A DNA stretch of 5,379 nt from Clostridiales bacterium (GTDB taxonomy: Bacteria > Bacillota > Clostridia > Oscillospirales > Ruminococcaceae), in the NCBI GenBank assembly GCA_012799315.1, contig JAAZLM010000093.1:1-5379 (forward strand). The letters are read 5' to 3'. A program made the translations under genes and the position numbers. The notes below the pieces were generated by a model. That model saw only the letters and a program-made list of their open reading frames with translations, was not told where the DNA came from and searched no databases. Shown here piece after piece: positions 1-5,242 of the stretch (position 1 is its first letter; each line of letters begins with the position of its first letter).

Positions 1-12
1 TAAATATCCATT

Positions 13-29
13 ATGATACAGTATATCAT
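13..29. repeat. Short dyad over the start region of the leftward promoter
   Basis: ATGATA (13-18) and TATCAT (24-29) are perfect 6-bp inverted arms separated by 5 bp. The element overlaps the downstream edge of the -10 box (28-33) of the leftward promoter and its expected start site, which is a typical place for a repressor operator. I cannot assign it to a regulator family. In such AT-rich DNA a 6-bp dyad can also arise by chance. Confidence 0.3.
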
Positions 30-56
30 TATATAACAATACGAACATCTTGTCAA
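28..56 (-). promoter_or_regulatory. Sigma-A promoter pointing left, out of the window
   Basis: On the minus strand TTGACA (56-51) is followed after exactly 17 bp by TATAAT (33-28). Both hexamers match the sigma-A consensus in full and the spacing is optimal. Transcription would start near base 21 and run left out of the window, so the gene it drives is not visible. It lies downstream of the yifB terminator hairpin, so it appears to be an independent unit in the same direction. Confidence 0.75.
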
Positions 57-88
57 GACTTAAAATAAAAATAATTAAAAAATACATT

Positions 89-129
89 ATAACCGCATCT
101 AAAGCGTAGTTTTCTTTAGATGCGGTTAT
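89..129 (-). terminator. Hairpin terminator downstream of yifB
   Basis: Bases 89-104 and 114-129 are perfect 16-bp inverted arms around a 9-base loop. The hairpin starts 22 bases past the yifB stop codon. On the minus strand it is followed by a T-rich tract (a run of six T about five bases after the stem, then further T runs), so it fits an intrinsic terminator with a slightly displaced U tract. T-rich sequence on the plus-strand side as well means it could act in both directions. Confidence 0.75.
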
Positions 130-151
130 TTATATATAAAAATATGGAGTT

Positions 152-1678
152 CTATTTTCCCCAATACTTCCTGTCAAGGCTGCGGTATTGGATAGCTTGT
201 GCGATATGTGATTTGTCGATAACCTCCGCCCCCTCAAGATCGGCTATCGTTCTCGATACTTTCAATATGCGATCATATGCTCTTGCTGATAATCCTAGTC
301 TATCGAATGCCGCTTTTAAAACGGATTGTGCGCCGTCGGTCATTGGGCACATTTCATGTAAAAGCGCCGACGTCAATCTAGCATTACAGCTTATATTCAG
401 TCCTGCGTATCTCTTCTGCTGAATCTCCCTAGCCTTTTGCACTCTTTCCCTTATATGGCTAGATGCTTCTTCCTTTTTTTCTGAAGAGATGCTCTCATAT
501 TCAACTGGAGCAACCTCTATATGTAAATCCAGTCTATCAAGCATCGGGCCTGAAACTTTGGATAGATACCTCCCCACTTGCTTAGGTGCGCAAATACATT
601 GCCGTGTTGGATGCCCAAAATAGCCGCATTGACATGGGTTCATTGCTGCAATTAACATTATTGAACATGGGTAGCTAATTGTCGCCATAGCCCTTGAAAT
701 AGTTACTTTCTGATCCTCTAGCGGCTGGCGCAATATTTCAAGAACATTGCGATTAAATTCGGGTAGTTCGTCAAGGAATAATACCCCGTTATGAGCAAGT
801 GAGATTTCCCCCGGTCTTGGAATTGAACCACCGCCCGATAATCCCGATGTTGATATTGTGTGATGCGGCGATCTAAAGGGCCTTACCGTCACAAGCGGAT
901 TTTCCTTACTTGTATGCCCGCATATAGAATGTATCTGCGTTGTTTCTATCGATTCAGCGAATGTCATTGCAGGCAGTATTGACGGGAGCCGCTTTGCAAG
1001 CATACTTTTACCCGATCCCGGCGGCCCAATTAAGATTGCATTATGCCCACCGGCGGCGGCGATCTCAAGCGCACGCTTTGCCCCTTGCTGTCCTTTTACA
1101 TCAGCATAGTCAAGCGAATCAAAGTTTCTTGCATTTTGAGCAAAAAAGCTCTCCTGCCGTGGGATTCTACTATCGCCGATTAGATGCGACATAAGATCCA
1201 GTGCATTTTCTACACCATATACAGATATCCCCTCAACTACCGATGCCTCGAATGCATTTTCCTTTGGCACGAATACACTTTCTATCCCGGTGGACTTTGC
1301 ACATAATACCATCGGAAGGACACCATTAACAGGGCGAATTTCACCATTGAGCGATAACTCACCGATGAAGGCGCATTTATCAAGGTCAACATCTAATGCG
1401 CCAGCAATTCTAAGCACTGCAATTAAAATAGGTAGGTCATTTACCGATCCCGACTTTTTTGTATCGGCGGGGGCTAGATTGACTGTAACTTTCGCCAATG
1501 GGAAGTTGACGCCGCAACTCTTAATTGCGGAACGGATCCTCTCCCGACTCTCCTTAATGGCGACATCCGGCAGTCCAACTATTTCAAAGCTGGGTACTCC
1601 TTTTGAAGCGTCGATTTCCACATCGACGGGGAAAGCATTCATCCCAAATAGTCCTAGGCTATTTATCTTCGCAAACAT
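152..1678 (-). CDS. comM: YifB/ComM family Mg-chelatase-like AAA+ ATPase
   Basis: Complete 508-aa protein, the usual length for the YifB/ComM family. The N-terminal part (about residues 1-165) is the Lon-protease-like/ChlI domain, with the typical FEIVGLPDVAIKESRERI segment at 31-48. The central AAA+ Mg-chelatase domain has Walker A GPPGSGKS (218-225), Walker B VLFLDE (299-304), a sensor-1 stretch ending in MNPC (346-349) and DRLDLH (381-386) with the likely arginine finger. The Cys-bearing NPCQCGYFGHPTRQC segment (347-361) is typical of the family. A helical Mg-chelatase C-terminal domain ends the protein. In gamma-proteobacteria ComM is a hexameric branch-migration helicase that helps integrate transforming DNA; the role in Firmicutes is not settled, so function here is inferred from homology. 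The ATG start is supported by AAGGAG six bases upstream (1685-1690). It is transcribed alone, divergently from the asparagine synthetase gene. No frameshift or lost motif was seen. Confidence 0.95.
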   Translation of the reverse strand: MFAKINSLGLFGMNAFPVDVEIDASKGVPSFEIVGLPDVAIKESRERIRSAIKSCGVNFPLAKVTVNLAPADTKKSGSVNDLPILIAVLRIAGALDVDLDKCAFIGELSLNGEIRPVNGVLPMVLCAKSTGIESVFVPKENAFEASVVEGISVYGVENALDLMSHLIGDSRIPRQESFFAQNARNFDSLDYADVKGQQGAKRALEIAAAGGHNAILIGPPGSGKSMLAKRLPSILPAMTFAESIETTQIHSICGHTSKENPLVTVRPFRSPHHTISTSGLSGGGSIPRPGEISLAHNGVLFLDELPEFNRNVLEILRQPLEDQKVTISRAMATISYPCSIMLIAAMNPCQCGYFGHPTRQCICAPKQVGRYLSKVSGPMLDRLDLHIEVAPVEYESISSEKKEEASSHIRERVQKAREIQQKRYAGLNISCNARLTSALLHEMCPMTDGAQSVLKAAFDRLGLSARAYDRILKVSRTIADLEGAEVIDKSHIAQAIQYRSLDRKYWGK

Positions 1679-1723
1679 TCGATACTCCTTCTTAAATTCT
1701 CAATAAGTTTACATCTTTCTTAC

Positions 1724-1752
1724 ATTATACTACTTTTTTAGACTAAAAACAA
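1724..1752 (-). promoter_or_regulatory. Probable yifB/comM promoter
   Basis: On the minus strand a perfect -10 box TATAAT (1729-1724) lies 17 bp downstream of a weak -35 TTGTTT (1752-1747; only the TTG matches consensus). It would start transcription near base 1717, giving a leader of about 40 bases before the yifB ATG. The perfect -10 and correct spacing support it; the poor -35 suggests low activity or help from an activator. Confidence 0.55.
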
Positions 1753-1780
1753 GCATATAATCCCTCTGTTGTCAATATTC

Positions 1781-1800
1781 TAACATTGTGCAGATTGTTA
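1781..1800. promoter_or_regulatory. 20-bp imperfect palindrome, possible operator
   Basis: The halves TAACATTGTG (1781-1790) and CAGATTGTTA (1791-1800) are inverted copies matching at 8 of 10 positions, with perfect TAACA/TGTTA ends. It sits between the divergent yifB and asparagine synthetase promoters, about 30 bp upstream of the yifB -35 and about 35 bp upstream of the asparagine synthetase -35. That location suits a transcription factor site, but I do not recognise the motif and the match could be chance. Confidence 0.25.
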
Positions 1801-1818
1801 CTTTCAAATATCTACTAT

Positions 1819-1833
1819 ATTTTTCTGAAATTT
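1819..1833 (+). promoter_or_regulatory. CodY-box-like site upstream of the asparagine synthetase gene
   Basis: ATTTTTCTGAAATTT matches the CodY consensus AATTTTCWGAAAATT at 13 of 15 positions. It ends one base before the candidate -35 of the asparagine synthetase promoter, so CodY bound there could block RNA polymerase. CodY senses GTP and branched-chain amino acids in Firmicutes and commonly represses nitrogen and amino-acid metabolism genes, which would suit this gene. The sequence match is direct; regulation is inferred, and AT-rich intergenic DNA yields some false matches. Confidence 0.45.
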
Positions 1834-1834
1834 A

Positions 1835-1861
1835 TTGCAATTAAAACAGAAAAGTGATAAT
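1835..1861 (+). promoter_or_regulatory. Candidate promoter of the asparagine synthetase gene
   Basis: TTGCAA (1835-1840; 4/6) is followed by GATAAT (1856-1861; 5/6 of the -10 consensus) with a short 15-bp spacer, or by TAATAT (1858-1863; 4/6) with a 17-bp spacer. Either would leave a leader of roughly 75 bases. A second TTGACA at 1897-1902 has no convincing -10 at a usable distance before the ribosome binding site. Confidence 0.4.
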
Positions 1862-1943
1862 ATATATACGTTAAATCAGTTTGTATTCTGATAAATTTGA
1901 CAATAATAGAGTGATATTAAAATACTGAATTTGGAGATATAAT

Positions 1944-3788
1944 ATGAGTGGTTACGTAGGATTCGTTAATAAAATAGACAATGCGGAAGATGTTTTAAAT
2001 AAGATGATGGCAAAAATTAAGCATCGTGGGCCCGACGGCGAGGGACAATTCCTTGATGATGGGATTGCATTAGGGTATGTGATTCTGAACACGAGCTCCA
2101 CCGCACCGAATTGTCAGCCTATCACTGGTGCTAACGGCGATCTAGTAATAGCATTCAACGGTGAAATTTATAATCGGCACGATATAAGGGCGGAACTTGA
2201 GAAAAAGGGGCATTTGTTCTCCATAGGCAATAGTGCCGAGGTTGTGCTGCGTGGATATGAGGAATACGGTGTTTCGATACTTAATAAGTTAAGAGGGATG
2301 TTTTCATTCGTTATTTGGAATAAACATTCAAAAGAGATTTTTGGAGTGCGTGACTTTTTTGGCATCAAGCCGCTTTACTATGCTAATATGGGCGACTCCT
2401 TCCTATTCGGGTCGGAAATCAAGGCGCTCATCCCCCATCCGCACTTTAATAAAGATCTGAATCTAGATACGCTAGAAACATATCTTACATTCCAGTATTC
2501 GCCAACTGAGCAAACCTTCTTTAATAATGTCTATAAGCTCCCACCTGCGCATTATTTCTTATATAAGGATGGGGATATGGAAATTCAGCGATATTGGGAG
2601 GTTAACTTCAAGGCGGATCGCAACGGGAAAACAAATCAAGATAGGGCGCTTGATGATTATGTAGATGAAATTGAAAAAGCAATGACCGAATCCGTCGCAC
2701 TCCATAGGACTAGCGATATTGAGGTCGGCAGCTTCCTATCCAGTGGTGTTGATTCAAGCTATGTTGCGTGTTTATCCGGTGTCGATAAAACATTCACTGT
2801 TGGTTTCGATAATGAGCAATACAATGAGATTAGCTATGCGAAGAATTTTGCCGATCATATTGGCACTCAAAATATTAACAGGGTTATAAGCGCAAGTGAG
2901 TATTGGGATTCACTACCGAAATTGCAGTACCATATGGATGAGCCTCTAGCCGATCCGGCGGCGGTGGCACTTTACTTTGTGTGCAATCTAGCATCTGAAC
3001 ATATTAAAGTTGTCCTATCGGGCGAGGGTGCCGATGAATTATTCGGTGGCTATAATGTTTATAAAGAACCGATTGAGATGAGAATATATAATATAATACC
3101 CATGCCAATTCGCCGATTCATCGGCAATATCGCATCGAAATTCCCCGGTAGGCGTGGGCTCAATTTCCTGGTTCGTCGTGGCAAAGCATTGGAAGAGCGC
3201 TTCATCGGTAATGCATATATGTTCTCTGAAAGGGAAAGAAAATCCCTCCTCAGCGTTCAAACGAATGCACCGTCACCAATGGATATTACAAAGCCATTCT
3301 ATGATGAGGTCAAGGACAAGGATGCCATTACTAAAATGCAGTATATCGATATTCATTTATGGATGGCGGGCGATATTCTGTTAAAGGCGGATAGAATGAG
3401 CACTGCAAATTCGATCGAGGTGCGTTGCCCATTCCTTGATAGGAATGTTATGGAGGTAGCGGCACAAATACCAACTAGATTTAGAGTTAATAAGGAAAAT
3501 ACGAAATATGCAATGCGTCTTGCTGCTAATAGAAAAATTCCATCGGCGGCTGCAAATAAGAAGAAACTAGGCTTCCCCGTTCCGATTCGGGTTTGGCTGC
3601 GTGAGGAATCCTATTACAATAGGGTAAAGGCCGCCTTCACCACCGACACTGCTAAAAAGTATTTTAATACGGAGAAATTAGTTGATCTGCTTGATAAGCA
3701 TCGCACGAATAAGGCCGATAATAGCAGGAAAATTTGGACTATATATATGTTCCTAATTTGGTATGATGAATATTTTGGTGAAAATTAA
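1944..3788 (+). CDS. asnB: Asparagine synthetase, AsnB/AsnO type, with degenerate glutaminase site
   Basis: Complete 614-aa class II glutamine amidotransferase/asparagine synthetase, a length I recall for Bacillus AsnO. Normal enzymes make asparagine from aspartate, ATP and glutamine-derived ammonia. The N-terminal Ntn fold is recognisable: HRGPDG (27-32), FNGEIYN (71-77), RGMFSFVIWN (117-126), GVRDFFGIKPLYY (134-146). Yet residue 2 is Ser instead of the catalytic Cys, Ile47 replaces the Arg of the LxHxRLSI motif (E. coli Arg49), and Ser97 replaces the Asp of SDxEV (E. coli Asp98). The synthetase domain looks intact: PP-loop SSGVDSS (266-272), LSGEGADELFGGY (358-370), KADRM (481-485) and EVRCPFLD (492-499). 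GGAG at 1933-1936, seven bases before the ATG, fixes the start, and an in-frame TGA at 1926-1928 excludes an upstream start with a Cys. Inference: ammonia-dependent asparagine synthesis or another amide-forming reaction. Single-gene unit, ended by the hairpin at 3793-3842. Confidence 0.93.
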   Translation: MSGYVGFVNKIDNAEDVLNKMMAKIKHRGPDGEGQFLDDGIALGYVILNTSSTAPNCQPITGANGDLVIAFNGEIYNRHDIRAELEKKGHLFSIGNSAEVVLRGYEEYGVSILNKLRGMFSFVIWNKHSKEIFGVRDFFGIKPLYYANMGDSFLFGSEIKALIPHPHFNKDLNLDTLETYLTFQYSPTEQTFFNNVYKLPPAHYFLYKDGDMEIQRYWEVNFKADRNGKTNQDRALDDYVDEIEKAMTESVALHRTSDIEVGSFLSSGVDSSYVACLSGVDKTFTVGFDNEQYNEISYAKNFADHIGTQNINRVISASEYWDSLPKLQYHMDEPLADPAAVALYFVCNLASEHIKVVLSGEGADELFGGYNVYKEPIEMRIYNIIPMPIRRFIGNIASKFPGRRGLNFLVRRGKALEERFIGNAYMFSERERKSLLSVQTNAPSPMDITKPFYDEVKDKDAITKMQYIDIHLWMAGDILLKADRMSTANSIEVRCPFLDRNVMEVAAQIPTRFRVNKENTKYAMRLAANRKIPSAAANKKKLGFPVPIRVWLREESYYNRVKAAFTTDTAKKYFNTEKLVDLLDKHRTNKADNSRKIWTIYMFLIWYDEYFGEN

Positions 3789-3792
3789 ACTT

Positions 3793-3842
3793 CTAAAGCG
3801 AATGAGCACAGCCCTAGTTTAGGCTGTGCTCATTCGCTTTAG
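3793..3842. terminator. Long hairpin between convergent genes, probable bidirectional terminator
   Basis: Bases 3793-3813 and 3822-3842 form a perfect 21-bp stem around an 8-base loop. It lies four bases after the asparagine synthetase stop codon and 20 bases after the stop of the convergent microgene. The stem base is AAAGC/GCTTT, so the only U run (three bases) is inside the stem; a weak T-rich tail follows on each side. Placement and stability argue for a terminator serving both genes, although the U tract is poorer than in textbook intrinsic terminators. Confidence 0.75.
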
Positions 3843-3862
3843 GTATTCTTAGGAATAGTCAA

Positions 3863-3985
3863 CTAGCAACATCCGCAACTATTATCTCTTCCCGAACCGA
3901 ATCCGTCGCCACAGCAGCAGCAAAGGATAATGATTAGAATGATAATCCAGCAGCAGTTACCCCCGCCAAAGTTAAAACCTGACAT
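3863..3985 (-). CDS. Gly/Cys-rich one-helix microprotein, possibly sporulation-related
   Basis: A 40-aa ORF read from ATG at 3985-3983 to TAG at 3865-3863. The protein has a Gly-rich N-terminus (MSGFNFGGGN), then CCW, an unbroken aliphatic stretch IIILIIIL (14-21), the run CCCC (22-25), a Gly-rich linker and a CGCC end; nine of 40 residues are Cys. This gives one short hydrophobic segment flanked by clustered cysteines. AGGGGG about ten bases upstream of the ATG on the minus strand is a good ribosome binding site, and the gene ends just before the shared terminator hairpin. It resembles, from memory, small Gly/Cys-rich proteins of clostridia annotated as chorion class high-cysteine HCB protein 13, and more loosely the YjcZ-type small sporulation proteins of Bacillus. 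No function is established; a spore-coat or membrane role with metal or disulfide chemistry is a guess. Confidence 0.8.
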   Translation of the reverse strand: MSGFNFGGGNCCWIIILIIILCCCCGDGFGSGRDNSCGCC

Positions 3986-4014
3986 ACTCGCTAACCCCCT
4001 TTTGTTTTATATTA

Positions 4015-4046
4015 CATAATATGAAATCAGCAATATTGTGTTACAA
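4015..4046 (-). promoter_or_regulatory. Weak promoter candidate for the Gly/Cys-rich microgene
   Basis: On the minus strand TTGTAA (4046-4041; 4/6 of -35) lies 17 bp before CATATT (4023-4018; 4/6 of -10). The same place also fits the mother-cell sigma-K pattern with one mismatch: ACA (4041-4039), 15 bp, then CATATTATG (4023-4015) against CATANNNTA. Neither reading is strong, but the location suits the microgene start at 3985. A sigma-K reading would fit a sporulation role. Confidence 0.25.
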
Positions 4047-4192
4047 ATTATTTAATTTGCCACCGATTTATATAATCACTTATGATAATGGCGACTTTAG
4101 TGAAATACCTATATATCTTGAGCAAATCAAAGGAATACCAAGATATATGCATCTATTTTAGAATAATCATAGAAATTTAACCGTCATTACCC

Positions 4193-4221
4193 TTGACTTA
4201 AAAAGGATAATAATGTATAGT
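4193..4221 (+). promoter_or_regulatory. Sigma-A promoter of the ctsR-mcsA-mcsB operon
   Basis: TTGACT (4193-4198; 5/6) and TATAGT (4216-4221; 5/6) are separated by exactly 17 bp. Transcription would start near 4228, directly against the CtsR operator, and give a leader of about 39 bases. Because this promoter covers the in-frame ATG at 4213, that ATG cannot be the ctsR start. Confidence 0.8.
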
Positions 4222-4229
4222 ATAGTTAA

Positions 4230-4252
4230 GGTCAACGAAAGTCAAAGTCAAA
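4230..4252 (+). promoter_or_regulatory. CtsR operator, with an extra third half-site
   Basis: The CtsR consensus is a direct heptad repeat, RGTCAAA-NAN-RGTCAAA. Bases 4230-4246 read GGTCAAC-GAA-AGTCAAA, a match except for one C at the end of the first heptad. A third perfect heptad AGTCAAA (4246-4252) begins on the last base of the second. The site begins just after the predicted start point, so bound CtsR would block the promoter and repress its own operon until heat or protein stress. Confidence 0.88.
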
Positions 4253-4266
4253 TTGGGGGTGTATCT

Positions 4267-4713
4267 ATGAAACTAACAGATATTATAGCACGGGAAATTC
4301 TCGACATGCTTGAGAGCGAAGATGGCATTGCCCTCATACAACGTAATGAACTAGCGACACAAGTCGGCTGTGTGCCAAGTCAGATAAATTATGTGATCAC
4401 ATCACGATTTACACCGGAGCAAGGCTATACAGTTGAAAGCCGACGTGGTGGAGGTGGATATATTCGAATCCGCCGTATCCACCATAATGGGAATGAGGCG
4501 ATGATGCACATTATCAATTCTATTGGCGACACACTGGATGAGGCAACACTTAGGGCTATTTTAGATAATCTAGTATACGATGATTTGATATCGCCAGAGG
4601 TGGCAACTTTAATTCTTGTTGCGACCAGTGATTCGGCATTGAAGCCACTCAACCATGAAAATAGGCAAATTATTAGGGCAAGGATTTTTAAGCGAATGCT
4701 GCTCAATGTTTAA
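4267..4713 (+). CDS. ctsR: CtsR, transcriptional repressor of class III heat-shock genes
   Basis: 148-aa protein, close to the roughly 150 aa of the family. CtsR is a dimeric winged-helix repressor of clp and its own operon in Firmicutes. The N-terminal DNA-binding domain starts MKLTDIIAREI, with the helix-turn-helix around residues 27-47 (NELATQVGCVPSQINYVITS). The wing carries the hallmark ESRRGGGGYIRI (57-68): the glycine loop is the heat-sensing element in Bacillus CtsR, and an adjacent Arg is the reported McsB phosphorylation target. The C-terminal helical part (about 77-148) is the dimerisation and McsB/ClpC contact domain. The start at 4267 is chosen because GGGGGTG (4255-4261) precedes it at normal distance, whereas the longer 4213 reading begins inside the promoter and runs through the operator. 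First gene of the operon and autoregulated through the site at 4230-4252. Confidence 0.97.
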   Translation: MKLTDIIAREILDMLESEDGIALIQRNELATQVGCVPSQINYVITSRFTPEQGYTVESRRGGGGYIRIRRIHHNGNEAMMHIINSIGDTLDEATLRAILDNLVYDDLISPEVATLILVATSDSALKPLNHENRQIIRARIFKRMLLNV

Positions 4714-4720
4714 AGGAGGA
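4712..4720 (+). promoter_or_regulatory. Strong ribosome binding site that fixes the mcsA start
   Basis: AAAGGAGGA begins within the ctsR stop codon and lies six bases before the ATG at 4727. It selects that ATG over the in-frame ATG at 4655, which lies deep inside ctsR and would add 24 residues unlike any McsA N-terminus. Confidence 0.9.
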
Positions 4721-4726
4721 AAAATT

Positions 4727-5242
4727 ATGTTATGTGAAAGCTGCGGTTTAAGGACAGCCAATGTTGCCCTAGAGCAAAGCATCAATGGTAAGAAGAGGTC
4801 TATTCGTCTATGTTCGCAATGTGCGGCAAAGGCTGGATTTAGCTCCCTATTCCAGAATGCTGGATTGAAGTTATATCCAAGCAGTCTAGAAAATCAGATC
4901 GGTAGCTTCTTCTCCAATTTGAATAATACCGGTACGCAGGAAAGCCGCTGCCCAGTATGCAATTCAAACATCTCGACAATTGCAACTAAAGGTAAAATTG
5001 GTTGTGCTAATTGTTATTCACACTTTAACGCAAGCTTGCTCCCGTCGATTCACCGGATACATGGCAATACCAATCATGTTGGCAAGGTGCCGAAATCCGC
5101 TGGCCCCCGCCTTAGAATCCGCAGTGAGCTCGCCTCATTGAAAAAGGATCTTGATCTAGCCATTGAGGAGCAGCGATTTGAGGAAGCGGCGACTATCCGT
5201 GATAAAATAAATGAGATTAAGAGGGGTGAAGATCTTGAATAA
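4727..5242 (+). CDS. mcsA: McsA, zinc-binding activator of the McsB arginine kinase
   Basis: 171-aa protein, near the usual McsA length. McsA binds zinc and activates McsB, taking part in CtsR inactivation and ClpCP-dependent proteolysis. Four CXXC pairs are visible: C3/C6, C29/C32, C75/C78 and C93/C96, forming two treble-clef-like zinc modules. The HVGKVP motif (117-122) follows, then a C-terminal UVR coiled-coil domain (about 133-168, with LKKDLDLAIEEQRFEEAATI and RDKINEIK), the type shared with UvrB and ClpC. The start is set by the strong ribosome binding site at 4712-4720. The gene follows ctsR by 13 bases and its end overlaps mcsB, consistent with one transcript and coupled translation. 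All expected cysteines are present. Confidence 0.97.
   Translation: MLCESCGLRTANVALEQSINGKKRSIRLCSQCAAKAGFSSLFQNAGLKLYPSSLENQIGSFFSNLNNTGTQESRCPVCNSNISTIATKGKIGCANCYSHFNASLLPSIHRIHGNTNHVGKVPKSAGPRLRIRSELASLKKDLDLAIEEQRFEEAATIRDKINEIKRGEDLE

Noticed and set aside
41..54. CGAACATCTTGTC in the leftward promoter spacer as a LexA/DinR box
   Set aside because: Only the GAAC half matches; the second half should be GTTC and reads TGTC.
1290..1706. 138-codon plus-strand ORF over the 5' part of yifB, and other ORFs opposite or within yifB, asparagine synthetase, ctsR and mcsA
   Set aside because: They are shadows of the strongly supported genes, lack plausible ribosome binding sites, and show no recognisable protein features.
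1864..1943. T-box or riboswitch leader for the asparagine synthetase gene
   Set aside because: The predicted leader is only about 75 bases, too short for a T-box, with no terminator hairpin or conserved T-box sequence.
4021..4161. A 46-codon plus-strand ORF (ATG at 4021, TAG at 4159-4161) in the region between the microgene and ctsR
   Set aside because: It has no ribosome binding site before its ATG, overlaps the candidate promoter of the microgene, and its translation is not recognisable; open frames of this size are common by chance.
4213..4266. Longer ctsR reading frame starting at 4213
   Set aside because: This start lies inside the operon promoter and the added residues are encoded by the CtsR operator; the start at 4267 has its own ribosome binding site and matches the family N-terminus.
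3986..4266. CIRCE element or other HrcA site near the heat-shock operon
   Set aside because: No TTAGCACTC-N9-GAGTGCTAA-like inverted repeat is present; the only heat-shock operator visible is the CtsR box.
4655..4726. Longer mcsA reading frame starting at 4655
   Set aside because: It overlaps ctsR by 59 bases, and the strong AAAGGAGGA points to the ATG at 4727, whose product begins with the expected CXXC.
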